From the NCBI GenBank assembly GCA_022567855.1, contig JADFGE010000211.1, positions 1 to 5,706 on the forward strand: a stretch of 5,706 bases of DNA. Direction: 5' to 3'. Under the pieces are notes generated by a model. It saw only the letters and a program-made list of their open reading frames with translations. It did not search any database and was not told where the DNA came from. The first letter of the stretch is position 1; the number at the start of each line of letters is the position of its first letter. Positions 1 through 5,573 of the stretch are shown here, in pieces. This DNA is from Planctomycetota bacterium. Its GTDB lineage: Bacteria; Planctomycetota; Phycisphaerae; Phycisphaerales; SM1A02. Both the position numbers and the translations under genes were made by a program.

Positions 1-591
1 ACCATTTGGTTCACGGGCTTGCCGTGCTCGGGCAAAAGCACCCTGGCCAAAATGTTGGCCGAGGTGCTTACGTCCGAAGGGCGCCGGGTTGAAACTCTGG
101 ACGGCGATGAGGTACGGCAGAGGCTGACCAAAGATCTCGGCTATTCCAAGATGGACCGGGACGAAAACATTCGACGGATCGGCTATGTGGCCAAACTCCT
201 CTCCCGAAACGGCGTCGTAGTCGTCGGGGCTACAATATCTCCCTACCGCGAAATTCGGGACGAGGTCAGACAAGAGATCGGCCGGTTCGTAGAAATATAT
301 GTGAAATGTGATTTGGAAGTTTGCGAAGCGCGGGACGTCAAGGGAATGTACAAGAAAGCTCGAATGGGCGAGATCGCCAATTTCACCGGCGTGTCCGACC
401 CATACGAACCGCCGCTGACTCCCGAGATCACCGTGGAAACAGACAAGGAAACGGCCGAGGAAAGCCTGCGTAATATATTGGAAGCACTGGCCAACCTGAA
501 CTACGTGGACCGTGACCTGTTGGGACGGGTCCGGAAATCCGGACCGGCGGGCGCCCGCGAGTCCCGCACCCAAAATGGTGGGTCCGTTTAA
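1..591 (+). CDS. cysC: Adenylylsulfate (APS) kinase, 5'-truncated by window edge
   Basis: APS kinase phosphorylates adenylylsulfate with ATP to give PAPS, the cytoplasmic sulfate donor for sulfotransferases and for sulfate reduction. The frame is open from base 1, so the true start lies to the left; the TTG at 19 is inside the P-loop and is not the start. Numbering from base 1, the Walker A loop GLPCSGKST is at residues 6-14, LDGD at 33-36, then the DRxENIRR signature, a SPYR motif, RDVKGMYKKAR and the FTGVSDPYEPP substrate loop. All expected motifs are intact, so the enzyme should be active. Only about 20-25 N-terminal residues of a stand-alone CysC would be missing, but it could equally be the C-terminal domain of a CysN-CysC or Sat-CysC fusion. 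After the kinase core there is an unusual polar tail of about 25 residues. The next gene starts 36 bases downstream on the same strand, so the two may be co-transcribed. A sulfated-polysaccharide role is inferred from that neighbour, not shown. Confidence 0.93.
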   Translation, partial: TIWFTGLPCSGKSTLAKMLAEVLTSEGRRVETLDGDEVRQRLTKDLGYSKMDRDENIRRIGYVAKLLSRNGVVVVGATISPYREIRDEVRQEIGRFVEIYVKCDLEVCEARDVKGMYKKARMGEIANFTGVSDPYEPPLTPEITVETDKETAEESLRNILEALANLNYVDRDLLGRVRKSGPAGARESRTQNGGSV

Positions 592-627
592 TCTCAACCA
601 ATACGAGTCACCAGGCCGGATGCGACA

Positions 628-1461
628 GTGAAAGCAAGATTCAAATCAACGGTTCGAAAGCTCGGTTTGTGGCGCATTGCGGTAATTGTGCATGACGCCG
701 CTAGGCAGCTGCAAAGGATAGTCTATCGAGCCGCCGCGGGTTTAACTCTTAGCTTCGGTGTACAGCTGAAACTCCTGCCGCCGACTACCCTTCTGCAGTT
801 GATGTTTGTCAGTCCGTCCTCCATCACCCATGCTTTGACCAGCACTCCGCCGCCAGAGAACCGGCCCGTTTGGGATGGTGAATGGGACATTAACAAAGAG
901 CCGCTCGTGCCCGGTCCCAACGGCGCCGGGGCAGGTTTCAGAACGATATATGAGATGTTCGCAGATGGGAAACCCATTGAGGACACAAGTCAATACAAAG
1001 TCTTGGAGATGGAACTCCTTACCGGCGGCGAGACCAGAGGCGAGGAAAAGTATCGCACCAAGGAACAGATTTTTAAGCACCTGAAAAGATACGAACAAAT
1101 CTTCAATGACATCAAGGAGAATGGCTACAAGTCTCAAGAAGAGCAAGGTAATCCCCGTCTCGATCTTGATGGGAAACCCAGGTTTGATGAGATAAGGGTT
1201 TACATCGACCGCGATGGTGGTTTCACGATTACTGACCATCGATCGTCCCCGTTTCATCGCTCGGCGCGGGGGCCAGCCGGAGGCTCTCGGTGTCGCCGAA
1301 CGCCAGTTTCAGCTGGCGGGTGGCGCGGAGCAGGAGGTTCTTCACTGCGCTCTCGGAGCGCTCCATCCGTTCAGCAATCTCTCGGATCGACTGACCTTCC
1401 ATGCGCGACAGCTCGAGCACGGTCTGGTGATCGGGGCTCAGAGTCCGAAGCGCCTTCATAA
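628..1461 (+). pseudogene. 3'-truncated protein of unknown function (polysaccharide-cluster type, lost DGxHR motif)
   Basis: The frame opens with GTG at 628, with only a weak GGA seven bases upstream, and runs to TAA at 1461. Residues 1-203 look genuine: a basic N-terminus, a VSPSSITHAL segment (61-70), a WDGEWD motif (82-87), a charged helical middle (about 104-160), then FDEIRVYIDRDGGFTITD (186-203). In relatives as I remember them, this last segment continues as D-G-R-H-R-L-A, a ParB-like motif. Here it changes after D203 (base 1236) to an Arg/Ser/Pro-rich string that is simply the antisense of the sigma-factor gene. The conserved C-terminal part is therefore missing and the last 74 codons are junk. 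Codon use before 1236 is visibly less GC-rich than after it. Such proteins are, to my knowledge, found among glycosyltransferase and sulfotransferase genes, which fits the APS kinase upstream. The family assignment is from memory, and the biochemical function is unknown. Confidence 0.6.
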
Positions 1462-1864
1462 GACGTTCCTGCCGCTCCTGCCTGCGCAGTCCTCGTGACG
1501 GCGCTGCGCCATCACCCTGCACGTCGCGTTCAAGACGAAGCGCCGGACGCCGACCCTCGTGGCGAACGACATCGAGAGCGACGTGCGAAGCGATTGCCTG
1601 CAGCCAGCGGTCAAACGAGTCTTCGCCCTGCCATTGGAATCGAGACAAGGAATGAAGGCCACGGACATATGTGTCCTGCAGCACATCTTCCGGGTCGACG
1701 CGCTGCCGGATCGCGGGACTCAGCCGAGTTCGGATCGAGGCGAGCAGGTGAGGTCGCAGAGGCTCGAATAGCTCGGCGAAGGCTTGCAGGTCGCCGCTTC
1801 GGGCCCGCTCGACGAGGTCTCTTGCTCGAGTATCATCCGGCATGATCGCACGCATCTCAGCCAT
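1229..1864 (-). CDS. ECF-type RNA polymerase sigma factor (sigma-70 family)
   Basis: This is an alternative sigma factor that would direct core RNA polymerase to a specific promoter set. It has 211 residues, normal for the group. Sigma region 2 spans about residues 24-104, including RVDPEDVLQDTYVRGL (55-70), the core-binding and -10 recognition helix area. A linker of about 30 residues follows. Region 4 spans about 134-188, with the -35-binding helix-turn-helix SIREIAERMERSESAVKNLL (159-178) and the FGDTESL tail (189-195) that I associate with planctomycete members. No anti-sigma gene lies next to it in the window. ATG codons at 1864, 1855 and 1843 are all possible starts and none has a strong Shine-Dalgarno sequence; the longest is given. 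The last two codons and the stop fall on DNA of the truncated plus-strand gene, so the C-terminal end may not be native. The functional domains are unaffected. The gene is divergent from the MFS transporter gene. Confidence 0.88.
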   Translation of the reverse strand: MAEMRAIMPDDTRARDLVERARSGDLQAFAELFEPLRPHLLASIRTRLSPAIRQRVDPEDVLQDTYVRGLHSLSRFQWQGEDSFDRWLQAIASHVALDVVRHEGRRPALRLERDVQGDGAAPSRGLRRQERQERLMKALRTLSPDHQTVLELSRMEGQSIREIAERMERSESAVKNLLLRATRQLKLAFGDTESLRLAPAPSDETGTIDGQ

Positions 1865-2160
1865 CTATCGTTCGTCGCGCTCGATGGTCTCGCGCACGAT
1901 CGACGATTTCACTGATTATCCTACTCCAGGCGCTGGTGCTGCCCTAGCCGCGCCCGAGCCCAATTGGAGCCCGCCCTGCCCGGCGAAAAGCCCTGAAGGG
2001 CATGGCTGCGGCGCAGCGAACGTTACCAAGAGGGTTGCTCTCAGAGCTATTTCACGAGACCGAGGATCACGCGGCCTTGCGCCTGTCCAGCGATCGATTC
2101 GACGCAATCATGCTCTGAGGTGCTGACGGCCGATTCAGACGCAAAGCGTCTGGTGACGAA
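1865..2160. other. Divergent intergenic region between sigma factor and MFS genes
   Basis: This is 296 bases between two outward-reading genes, so it should contain promoters for both. I found no convincing gene in it; short frames on either strand lack family resemblance and ribosome-binding sites. A GATAAT hexamer reading toward the sigma gene (plus-strand ATTATC, 1915-1920) could be a -10 element about 50 bases before that start, but no matching -35 is visible. A GCTGC/GCAGC inverted repeat with loop GGC lies near 2005-2017. The clearest structure is the hairpin at 2136-2152, listed separately. Confidence 0.5.
2136..2152 (+). promoter_or_regulatory. Perfect hairpin abutting the MFS ribosome-binding site
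   Basis: CAGACGC (2136-2142) and GCGTCTG (2146-2152) are perfectly complementary around an AAA loop. The last G of the right arm is also the first base of GGTGA (2152-2156), a Shine-Dalgarno-like match that ends four bases before the ATG at 2161. If transcribed, the hairpin would sit directly against the ribosome landing site and could modulate translation. As DNA it could equally be an operator, or a member of the small-hairpin family seen at the right end of the window. The structure is certain; the function is inference. Confidence 0.5.
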
Positions 2161-3432
2161 ATGAACGCGACCGAATCAACTCGTGTCCAGTTTGAGCGCA
2201 ACGTGCGTCTGTACCCCTGGTATGCCGTTGGGTTCAACGCGTTCGCCTGGATGCCGATCTTCTTTCTTTATTTCTCCGAGCACATGTCGTTGGAGCGAGT
2301 GCTTCAGCTCGAAGCGATCTATTACGTGGTCGTGGTTCTGCTCGAGGTGCCTTCGGGATACTTCTCTGATGTGGTCGGGCGGAAAGCGACACTGCTCATC
2401 TCGGCCTCCGCGCTGATCGTGGCGTACGTGTTGTTCGTGATGAACACGTCTTTTGTCATGTTCGTCGCCGCCCAAGTATTTCTGGCTGTGGGGATCTCGT
2501 TCAACTCCGGGACGGATACATCATTTCATTACGACTCGCTGGCGTCGCTGGGTCGTGAGCAGGAGTTTGCCCGGCGTGAAGCGATCGTGGCGAGAAACGG
2601 ATTACTCTCCGGCGCGATCGCCGCATTGGTCGGCGGGTGCGCCGGCTCATTCGGGCTGCACTGGGCGTATGTGGCGTCCGCTGTGGCCGGGGTCGGTACG
2701 CTGGTGATTGTGCTGGCGTTCGTCGAGCCTCGTTCCCATGAGCGGGCCACGTTCGTTAGCGCCGGTTTCTTGCGTCAGCTTCGCCTTTGCGCGCAATACC
2801 TGCGTCAACGGTCGCTGGCCTGGCTGTTCGGGTTCGCGGTGCTCATGACCGTGCTGAATCATGTTCCGTACGAGTTCTATCAGCCGTATATCAAGCTTAT
2901 CAGCGCCGACTTTCCAATCTCCGATGCGGTGGCGCCGGCCGCCGCAGGGGTGCACATGGCCCTTGCGATGCTCATCGGGGCGTACGTCGCAGCGAACAGC
3001 ATTCGCATTCGTGATCGCGTGGGGATCGGGCCGACGCTTTTGCTCAGCGTTGTGCTTCAAACGGCGCTGATTGCGGTCATGGCGGTTGCGCTCAGCGCGT
3101 GGATCATCCCGCTCGTCTTGCTGCGGGTGGCGCCGCGAGGCTTGATGACCGCTCCGCTGAATGCCGCGATCACGCCGTGCGTACCCCAAGCCCAGCGCGC
3201 CACATATCTTTCGATTCAGAGCCTGGTCGGCCGTCTGTCGTTCTCCGCGGTGCTGCTGGGACTTTCAGCACTCGCGGGGGGAGATGCGGTGACCAATTGG
3301 CCGTCCCTGAAACGAATGCTCTTCGCCTGCTCGCTCTTCGCCGTCGTCGGCCTCTTCCTTTTGTTGATCAGCCAGCGTTGGTGTTTCTCAGCACAGCGCG
3401 AATCCTCAACACCCCGAGAGGCTTCGCAGTGA
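2161..3432 (+). CDS. Major facilitator superfamily (MFS) transporter
   Basis: This is a predicted inner-membrane secondary transporter that moves a small solute, very often by proton antiport in drug-efflux-like members; the substrate cannot be read from the sequence. The protein has 423 residues, a usual MFS length, with about 12 hydrophobic segments: roughly 18-38, 50-66, 77-95, 98-115, 146-165, 167-188, 219-237, 258-278, 289-309, 312-330, 353-373 and 386-404. The MFS loop 2-3 signature is present as GYFSDVVGRK (66-75), preceded by LLEVPSG. SGTDTSFHYDSL (116-127) after helix 4 resembles the conserved segment of efflux-type MFS proteins. A central cytoplasmic loop lies at about 190-218, and the C-terminal tail is short and polar. 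The start is supported by GGTGA at 2152-2156. It appears monocistronic: the upstream gene is divergent, and 200 bases separate it from the next gene. No frameshift is seen. Confidence 0.9.
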   Translation: MNATESTRVQFERNVRLYPWYAVGFNAFAWMPIFFLYFSEHMSLERVLQLEAIYYVVVVLLEVPSGYFSDVVGRKATLLISASALIVAYVLFVMNTSFVMFVAAQVFLAVGISFNSGTDTSFHYDSLASLGREQEFARREAIVARNGLLSGAIAALVGGCAGSFGLHWAYVASAVAGVGTLVIVLAFVEPRSHERATFVSAGFLRQLRLCAQYLRQRSLAWLFGFAVLMTVLNHVPYEFYQPYIKLISADFPISDAVAPAAAGVHMALAMLIGAYVAANSIRIRDRVGIGPTLLLSVVLQTALIAVMAVALSAWIIPLVLLRVAPRGLMTAPLNAAITPCVPQAQRATYLSIQSLVGRLSFSAVLLGLSALAGGDAVTNWPSLKRMLFACSLFAVVGLFLLLISQRWCFSAQRESSTPREASQ

Positions 3433-3521
3433 TCCGTGAATGAGAACGACCCGAGCGGATCCCGACAACGCGATCTACGCCAATCTGACGGATTCGTAGC
3501 TGTCTGGGCCGCAGGAGCGTG

Positions 3522-3530
3522 TACTATATT
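3522..3530 (+). promoter_or_regulatory. Possible -10 element upstream of the propeller-dockerin gene
   Basis: TACTATATT stands out as AT-rich in a GC-rich spacer and contains two overlapping -10-like hexamers (TACTAT and TATATT). No recognisable TTGACA-like -35 lies 16-18 bases upstream. It would give a leader of roughly 100 bases containing the inverted repeat at 3554-3598. This is a weak prediction. Confidence 0.22.
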
Positions 3531-3553
3531 GATCGACGGACCCGCCACGCCCT

Positions 3554-3598
3554 CGTCCGCTGCCGGCCAATCGGAAGGGTCATTGGTTACGGCGGACG
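3554..3598 (+). repeat. Imperfect inverted repeat in the leader of the propeller-dockerin gene
   Basis: CGTCCGC (3554-3560) pairs with GCGGACG (3592-3598), and GGCCAAT (3565-3571) pairs with ATTGGTT (3582-3588) using two G-T wobbles. A small internal loop separates the two helices, and the terminal loop is 10 bases. No T-run follows, so this is not a classical terminator for the MFS gene. It could be a structured 5' leader, a protein-binding palindrome, or chance in GC-rich DNA. Confidence 0.4.
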
Positions 3599-3630
3599 GT
3601 ATTTGGCGCGAATAAGGACACTTCTGAGAC

Positions 3631-3635
3631 GGAGG
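3631..3635 (+). promoter_or_regulatory. Strong Shine-Dalgarno sequence that favours a GTG start
   Basis: GGAGG is the best ribosome-binding site in the window. It is only one base from the ATG at 3637, too close for efficient initiation, but seven bases from the in-frame GTG at 3643, which is near ideal. The start of the following gene is therefore placed at 3643. Confidence 0.6.
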
Positions 3636-3642
3636 AATGAGC

Positions 3643-4896
3643 GTGAACGATTCTTTTGGACTTGAATACCTGGCGGTCATCGGACTACTGGCGATCTGCG
3701 GACAGACTTTCGGCGGCAACAATCCACCATTCAATGCTGAGCTGATCGGACAATGGAACGGGCTTGGCGGCTCGAATGCTGACGTCTGGGGCGACGGCGA
3801 CTTTGCGTACATAGGCGCTTTCGGAAACCCCAAAGTCGGCATCGTCGATATCAGCGATCCTGCGAATCCGGTCGGGATGGTGTACGTCCTGCCGCCGCCG
3901 TACGGGGGCGCTTCAGCCCAAGACGTTAAGGTTGGCGACGGATTGCTGTTTATCTGTCTCGAAAGCACCAGCGAAGGCAGCGTGCACATCGTCGACGTAC
4001 GAGACCCAATGAACCCGGTCGCACTTGTCGATGTCATTATTCCAAGCTTCACTTCGCCACACAATCTGTTCTACGACAACGGATTCCTCTATATCACCGG
4101 CGGCAGCTCAGTAGACGTCGCGATCGTCGACCTCACCGGGCTTGATCCGGACAATCCGCCGGACGGTCCGTTCACCGAGGCGAAGTGGATTGTCGAGTCG
4201 ATTGGCAGTTCATCGGTGCATGACATTACAGTTGCGAATGGAAGATTGTACGTTGCCGCCTGGGACAGCGGGCTTTGGATATACGACGTCTCGAATGTGG
4301 CGACGCAGATGCCTTCGTTCCTTGGCCAAACGCCGGACGGCGGGAACAACACCCACTCCTGTTGGCCGACCTCCAACGGCGATTTCGTTGTCACCGGCGA
4401 GGAGCGCTCCGGCGGTGGAATCAAGGTCTATCGCATCACCGACAAGGGGGGTTCCCTGACGCTGGAACTGACCGACTCGCTCGCGTTGCCCCAAGACGAC
4501 ACCTTCAGCGTGCATAACCAACTCATCGATGGGTACCGGCTGTACAACTCGTGGTACGGGGCTGGGCTCTTGGTCCACGACATCGATCCCAAGACGGGCA
4601 CGATCGAATTGTTCGCTAGTTACGACACACCGGGTAGTAACTGGGGCGTCTACCCGTTCCTGGGTCAGGATCGCATACTCCTTTCCGATATAGGCGGCGG
4701 TTTGAAAATCGTGCGCATCGGTACGGATGTACCCGGCGATCTGGACGGCGACGGCTCGGTCGGCGTCAAGGACCTGCTGATCCTGCTGGGCGAATGGGGC
4801 CCGTGCGCCGACTGCAAGGCTTGCCTCGCCGATATCGACGGCAACTGCACGGTCGGTGTGAAAGATCTGCTCATCCTCCTGGGTAATTGGGGGTGA
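3643..4896 (+). CDS. LVIVD-repeat beta-propeller protein with C-terminal dockerin-like repeats
   Basis: This is a probable extracytoplasmic protein of 417 residues whose function is unknown. Numbering is from the GTG; the ATG at 3637 would add two residues. A hydrophobic stretch at about 8-19 (YLAVIGLLAIC) could be a signal peptide, but it lacks the usual basic N-region, and the cysteine is not in a good lipobox. Residues about 35-360 form blades typical of LVIVD proteins: VGIVDISDPANP (65-76), VHIVDVRDPMNP (114-125), VAIVDLTGLDPDNP (159-172), LWIYDVSN (211-218), IKVYRITDK (260-268), LLVHDIDP (309-316) and LKIVRIG (354-360). SPHNLF, SVHDITV and SVHNQLI are recurrent His-containing motifs resembling 'choice-of-anchor B' proteins. 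The tail carries two dockerin-type Ca loops, DLDGDGSVGVKDL (366-378) and DIDGNCTVGVKDL (397-409), with cysteines at 388, 391, 394 and 402. In planctomycetes such tails are thought to mediate surface attachment or protein docking. It is a single gene, and a repeat array begins six bases after the stop. Confidence 0.85.
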   Translation: MNDSFGLEYLAVIGLLAICGQTFGGNNPPFNAELIGQWNGLGGSNADVWGDGDFAYIGAFGNPKVGIVDISDPANPVGMVYVLPPPYGGASAQDVKVGDGLLFICLESTSEGSVHIVDVRDPMNPVALVDVIIPSFTSPHNLFYDNGFLYITGGSSVDVAIVDLTGLDPDNPPDGPFTEAKWIVESIGSSSVHDITVANGRLYVAAWDSGLWIYDVSNVATQMPSFLGQTPDGGNNTHSCWPTSNGDFVVTGEERSGGGIKVYRITDKGGSLTLELTDSLALPQDDTFSVHNQLIDGYRLYNSWYGAGLLVHDIDPKTGTIELFASYDTPGSNWGVYPFLGQDRILLSDIGGGLKIVRIGTDVPGDLDGDGSVGVKDLLILLGEWGPCADCKACLADIDGNCTVGVKDLLILLGNWG

Positions 4897-4902
4897 TGAA
4901 GA

Positions 4903-5044
4903 AGGCATCAAGGCATCGAGGCATCGAGGCATCGGGAAGAAGGCATCGAGGCATCGAGGCATCAAGGCCCCGATGGAATCGGGATCTCCGCTACGCTTCG
5001 ACATCGGGAAGAAGGCATCAAGGCATCGAGGCATCGAGACATCA
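4903..5044. repeat. Interrupted tandem array of octamer AGGCATCR
   Basis: The unit AGGCATCG or AGGCATCA occurs four times head to tail at 4903-4934. After a GGAAGA spacer it occurs three times at 4941-4964, and after a 48-base interruption three more times plus a variant AGACATCA at 5013-5044. The interruption (4965-5012) contains the hairpin at 4969-4984. An 18-base segment, CATCGGGAAGAAGGCATC, is present exactly at 4930-4947 and 5002-5019, showing that a larger block was duplicated. The array starts six bases after the preceding stop codon. Its minus-strand translation is a repeated MPRCLDAL-like peptide, which I regard as spurious. Confidence 0.9.
4969..4984. repeat. 16-base hairpin module, copy 1
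   Basis: CCCGAT (4969-4974), loop GGA, ATCGGG (4978-4983) form a perfect six-pair stem, followed by A. The identical 16 bases recur at 5631-5646 in an unrelated surrounding sequence. Copy 1 interrupts the octamer array. There is no T-run, so it does not look like a terminator. Confidence 0.8.
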
Positions 5045-5085
5045 CGGGGAAGAGGAAGGATCGAGGTTTGGGTGATAGCCGCTAG

Positions 5086-5105
5086 CCGAGGGTGGTAACC
5101 CTCGG
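5086..5105. repeat. Perfect eight-pair hairpin
   Basis: CCGAGGGT (5086-5093) and ACCCTCGG (5098-5105) are perfectly complementary around a GGTA loop. No T-run follows on either strand, which argues against an intrinsic terminator. It could be a palindromic repeat unit or part of the transcript end of the propeller-dockerin gene 190 bases upstream. Confidence 0.6.
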
Positions 5106-5240
5106 ATCCCGGTGGTCGGCGACGGCAGCGCGCACGAGATTTTTTGCGACATAGGGATTAGTTTGCGCGCGCCACAGACGCCGCGCCCCCGCCCCCGGAA
5201 ATTGACTCGTTGACATTGATGATGTGAACACGGAAGAACA

Positions 5241-5260
5241 GCTCCTTCTGTAGAGGGAGC
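5241..5260 (+). repeat. Eight-pair hairpin with TGTA loop
   Basis: GCTCCTTC (5241-5248) pairs with GAGGGAGC (5253-5260) with one G-T wobble around TGTA. Together with the terminator-like structure at 5320-5349 it could mark the two ends of a small structured transcript of about 110 bases. Two TTGAC motifs lie just upstream (5202-5206 and 5210-5214), but no -10 element is visible at the right spacing. I recognise no known RNA family. Confidence 0.45.
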
Positions 5261-5319
5261 CACGGCCGCCTCTGCGCGCGCCGGGAAGGTATTCTCGGTA
5301 CCTCGGTCCGTCAAATGCG

Positions 5320-5349
5320 GCTTGGCAGCTCGCCAGGCGGGATTTTTTT
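5320..5349 (+). terminator. Candidate intrinsic terminator
   Basis: GCTTGGC (5320-5326) pairs with GCCAGGC (5332-5338), with one T-G wobble and an AGCTC loop. After GGGA comes a run of seven T at 5343-5349. The four-base gap between stem and T-run is longer than ideal. It would end a plus-strand transcript, either read-through from the propeller-dockerin gene 420 bases upstream or a separate small RNA. Confidence 0.45.
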
Positions 5350-5414
5350 CTAAGAATTTTGAGCGAGGGTGAACGATTCAGCGCCTCTCACGTGCGCGCA
5401 GGGGAGGGACTCAA

Positions 5415-5439
5415 CACAGAGGCACAGAGAACGCAGAGG
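5415..5439. repeat. CACAGAGG-type short tandem repeat
   Basis: Three imperfect units, CACAGAGG (5415-5422), CACAGAGAA (5423-5431) and CGCAGAGG (5432-5439), stand head to tail, and a further unit CACGGAGG lies at 5694-5701. From general knowledge, similar 'CACAGAGGCACAGAG' stretches occur in intergenic DNA of many bacteria. They yield false proteins with LCVLCASV-like sequences on the opposite strand, as seen here. Their function is unknown. Confidence 0.7.
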
Positions 5440-5446
5440 GGAAGGA

Positions 5447-5474
5447 AGGGATGAGCCATGAGGGATGAGCCATG
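5447..5474. repeat. Exact tandem duplication of a 14-base unit
   Basis: AGGGATGAGCCATG occurs twice in direct succession (5447-5460 and 5461-5474) without mismatch. This points to recent slippage or an actively changing copy number. Confidence 0.85.
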
Positions 5475-5507
5475 CGGGAGAAGGGAAGCGTGGGGCACGG
5501 ATATCTT

Positions 5508-5542
5508 CCCGTTTAGCGGGTGACGCGCAGCGTCCCTTTTTT
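5508..5542 (+). terminator. Tandem hairpins followed by six T: terminator-like
   Basis: CCCGT/GCGGG with loop TTA (5508-5520, one wobble pair) is followed one base later by GACGC/GCGTC with loop GCA (5522-5534). Two C and then six T follow at 5537-5542. The second stem can also gain two G-C pairs (5519-5520 with 5535-5536) around a bulged T, placing the T-run directly at its base, which is the classic intrinsic terminator layout. No gene on the plus strand ends nearby; the nearest is the propeller-dockerin gene 640 bases upstream. The structure may therefore be a repeat element rather than a working terminator. Confidence 0.45.
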
Positions 5543-5545
5543 GCG

Positions 5546-5568
5546 GCAAGCCGGACCTGAGGCTTTGC
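5546..5568 (+). repeat. Bulged hairpin in the hairpin chain
   Basis: GCAAGCC (5546-5552) pairs with GGCTTTGC (5561-5568) with a single bulged T and an eight-base loop. It follows directly on the T-run of the preceding structure, so 5508-5568 can fold into three successive stems. Confidence 0.4.
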
Positions 5569-5573
5569 GAAGT

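Noticed and set aside
1236..1237. Insertion-sequence end as the cause of the gene truncation
   Set aside because: No transposase, terminal inverted repeat or target-site duplication is visible at the junction.
742..1257. 171-codon minus-strand frame opposite the truncated gene
   Set aside because: The plus strand has coherent protein features here, while the minus translation shows no recognisable family; it is a shadow frame.
2647..3189. 180-codon minus-strand frame within the MFS gene
   Set aside because: Arg/His/Gln-rich antisense of hydrophobic helices, a typical artefact opposite membrane proteins.
3216..4064. 282-codon minus-strand frame across the MFS end and propeller gene start
   Set aside because: It spans antisense of two unrelated genes plus the spacer, with Ser/Pro-rich composition and no motifs.
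4210..5034. 274-codon minus-strand frame opposite the propeller-dockerin gene
   Set aside because: Its N-terminal part is the octamer array translated (MPRCLDAFFP-like repeats) and the rest is antisense of a gene with clear family motifs; no ribosome-binding site or domain.
4903..5044. CRISPR array
   Set aside because: The repeats are 8 bases, mostly directly adjacent, without the 25-40 base repeats and unique spacers of CRISPR, and no cas gene is present.
5202..5240. Sigma-70 promoter based on TTGACT or TTGACA
   Set aside because: No TATAAT-like hexamer lies 16-18 bases downstream of either motif.
5042..5314. 90-codon minus-strand frame
   Set aside because: No family resemblance; it overlaps hairpins and a GC-rich stretch.
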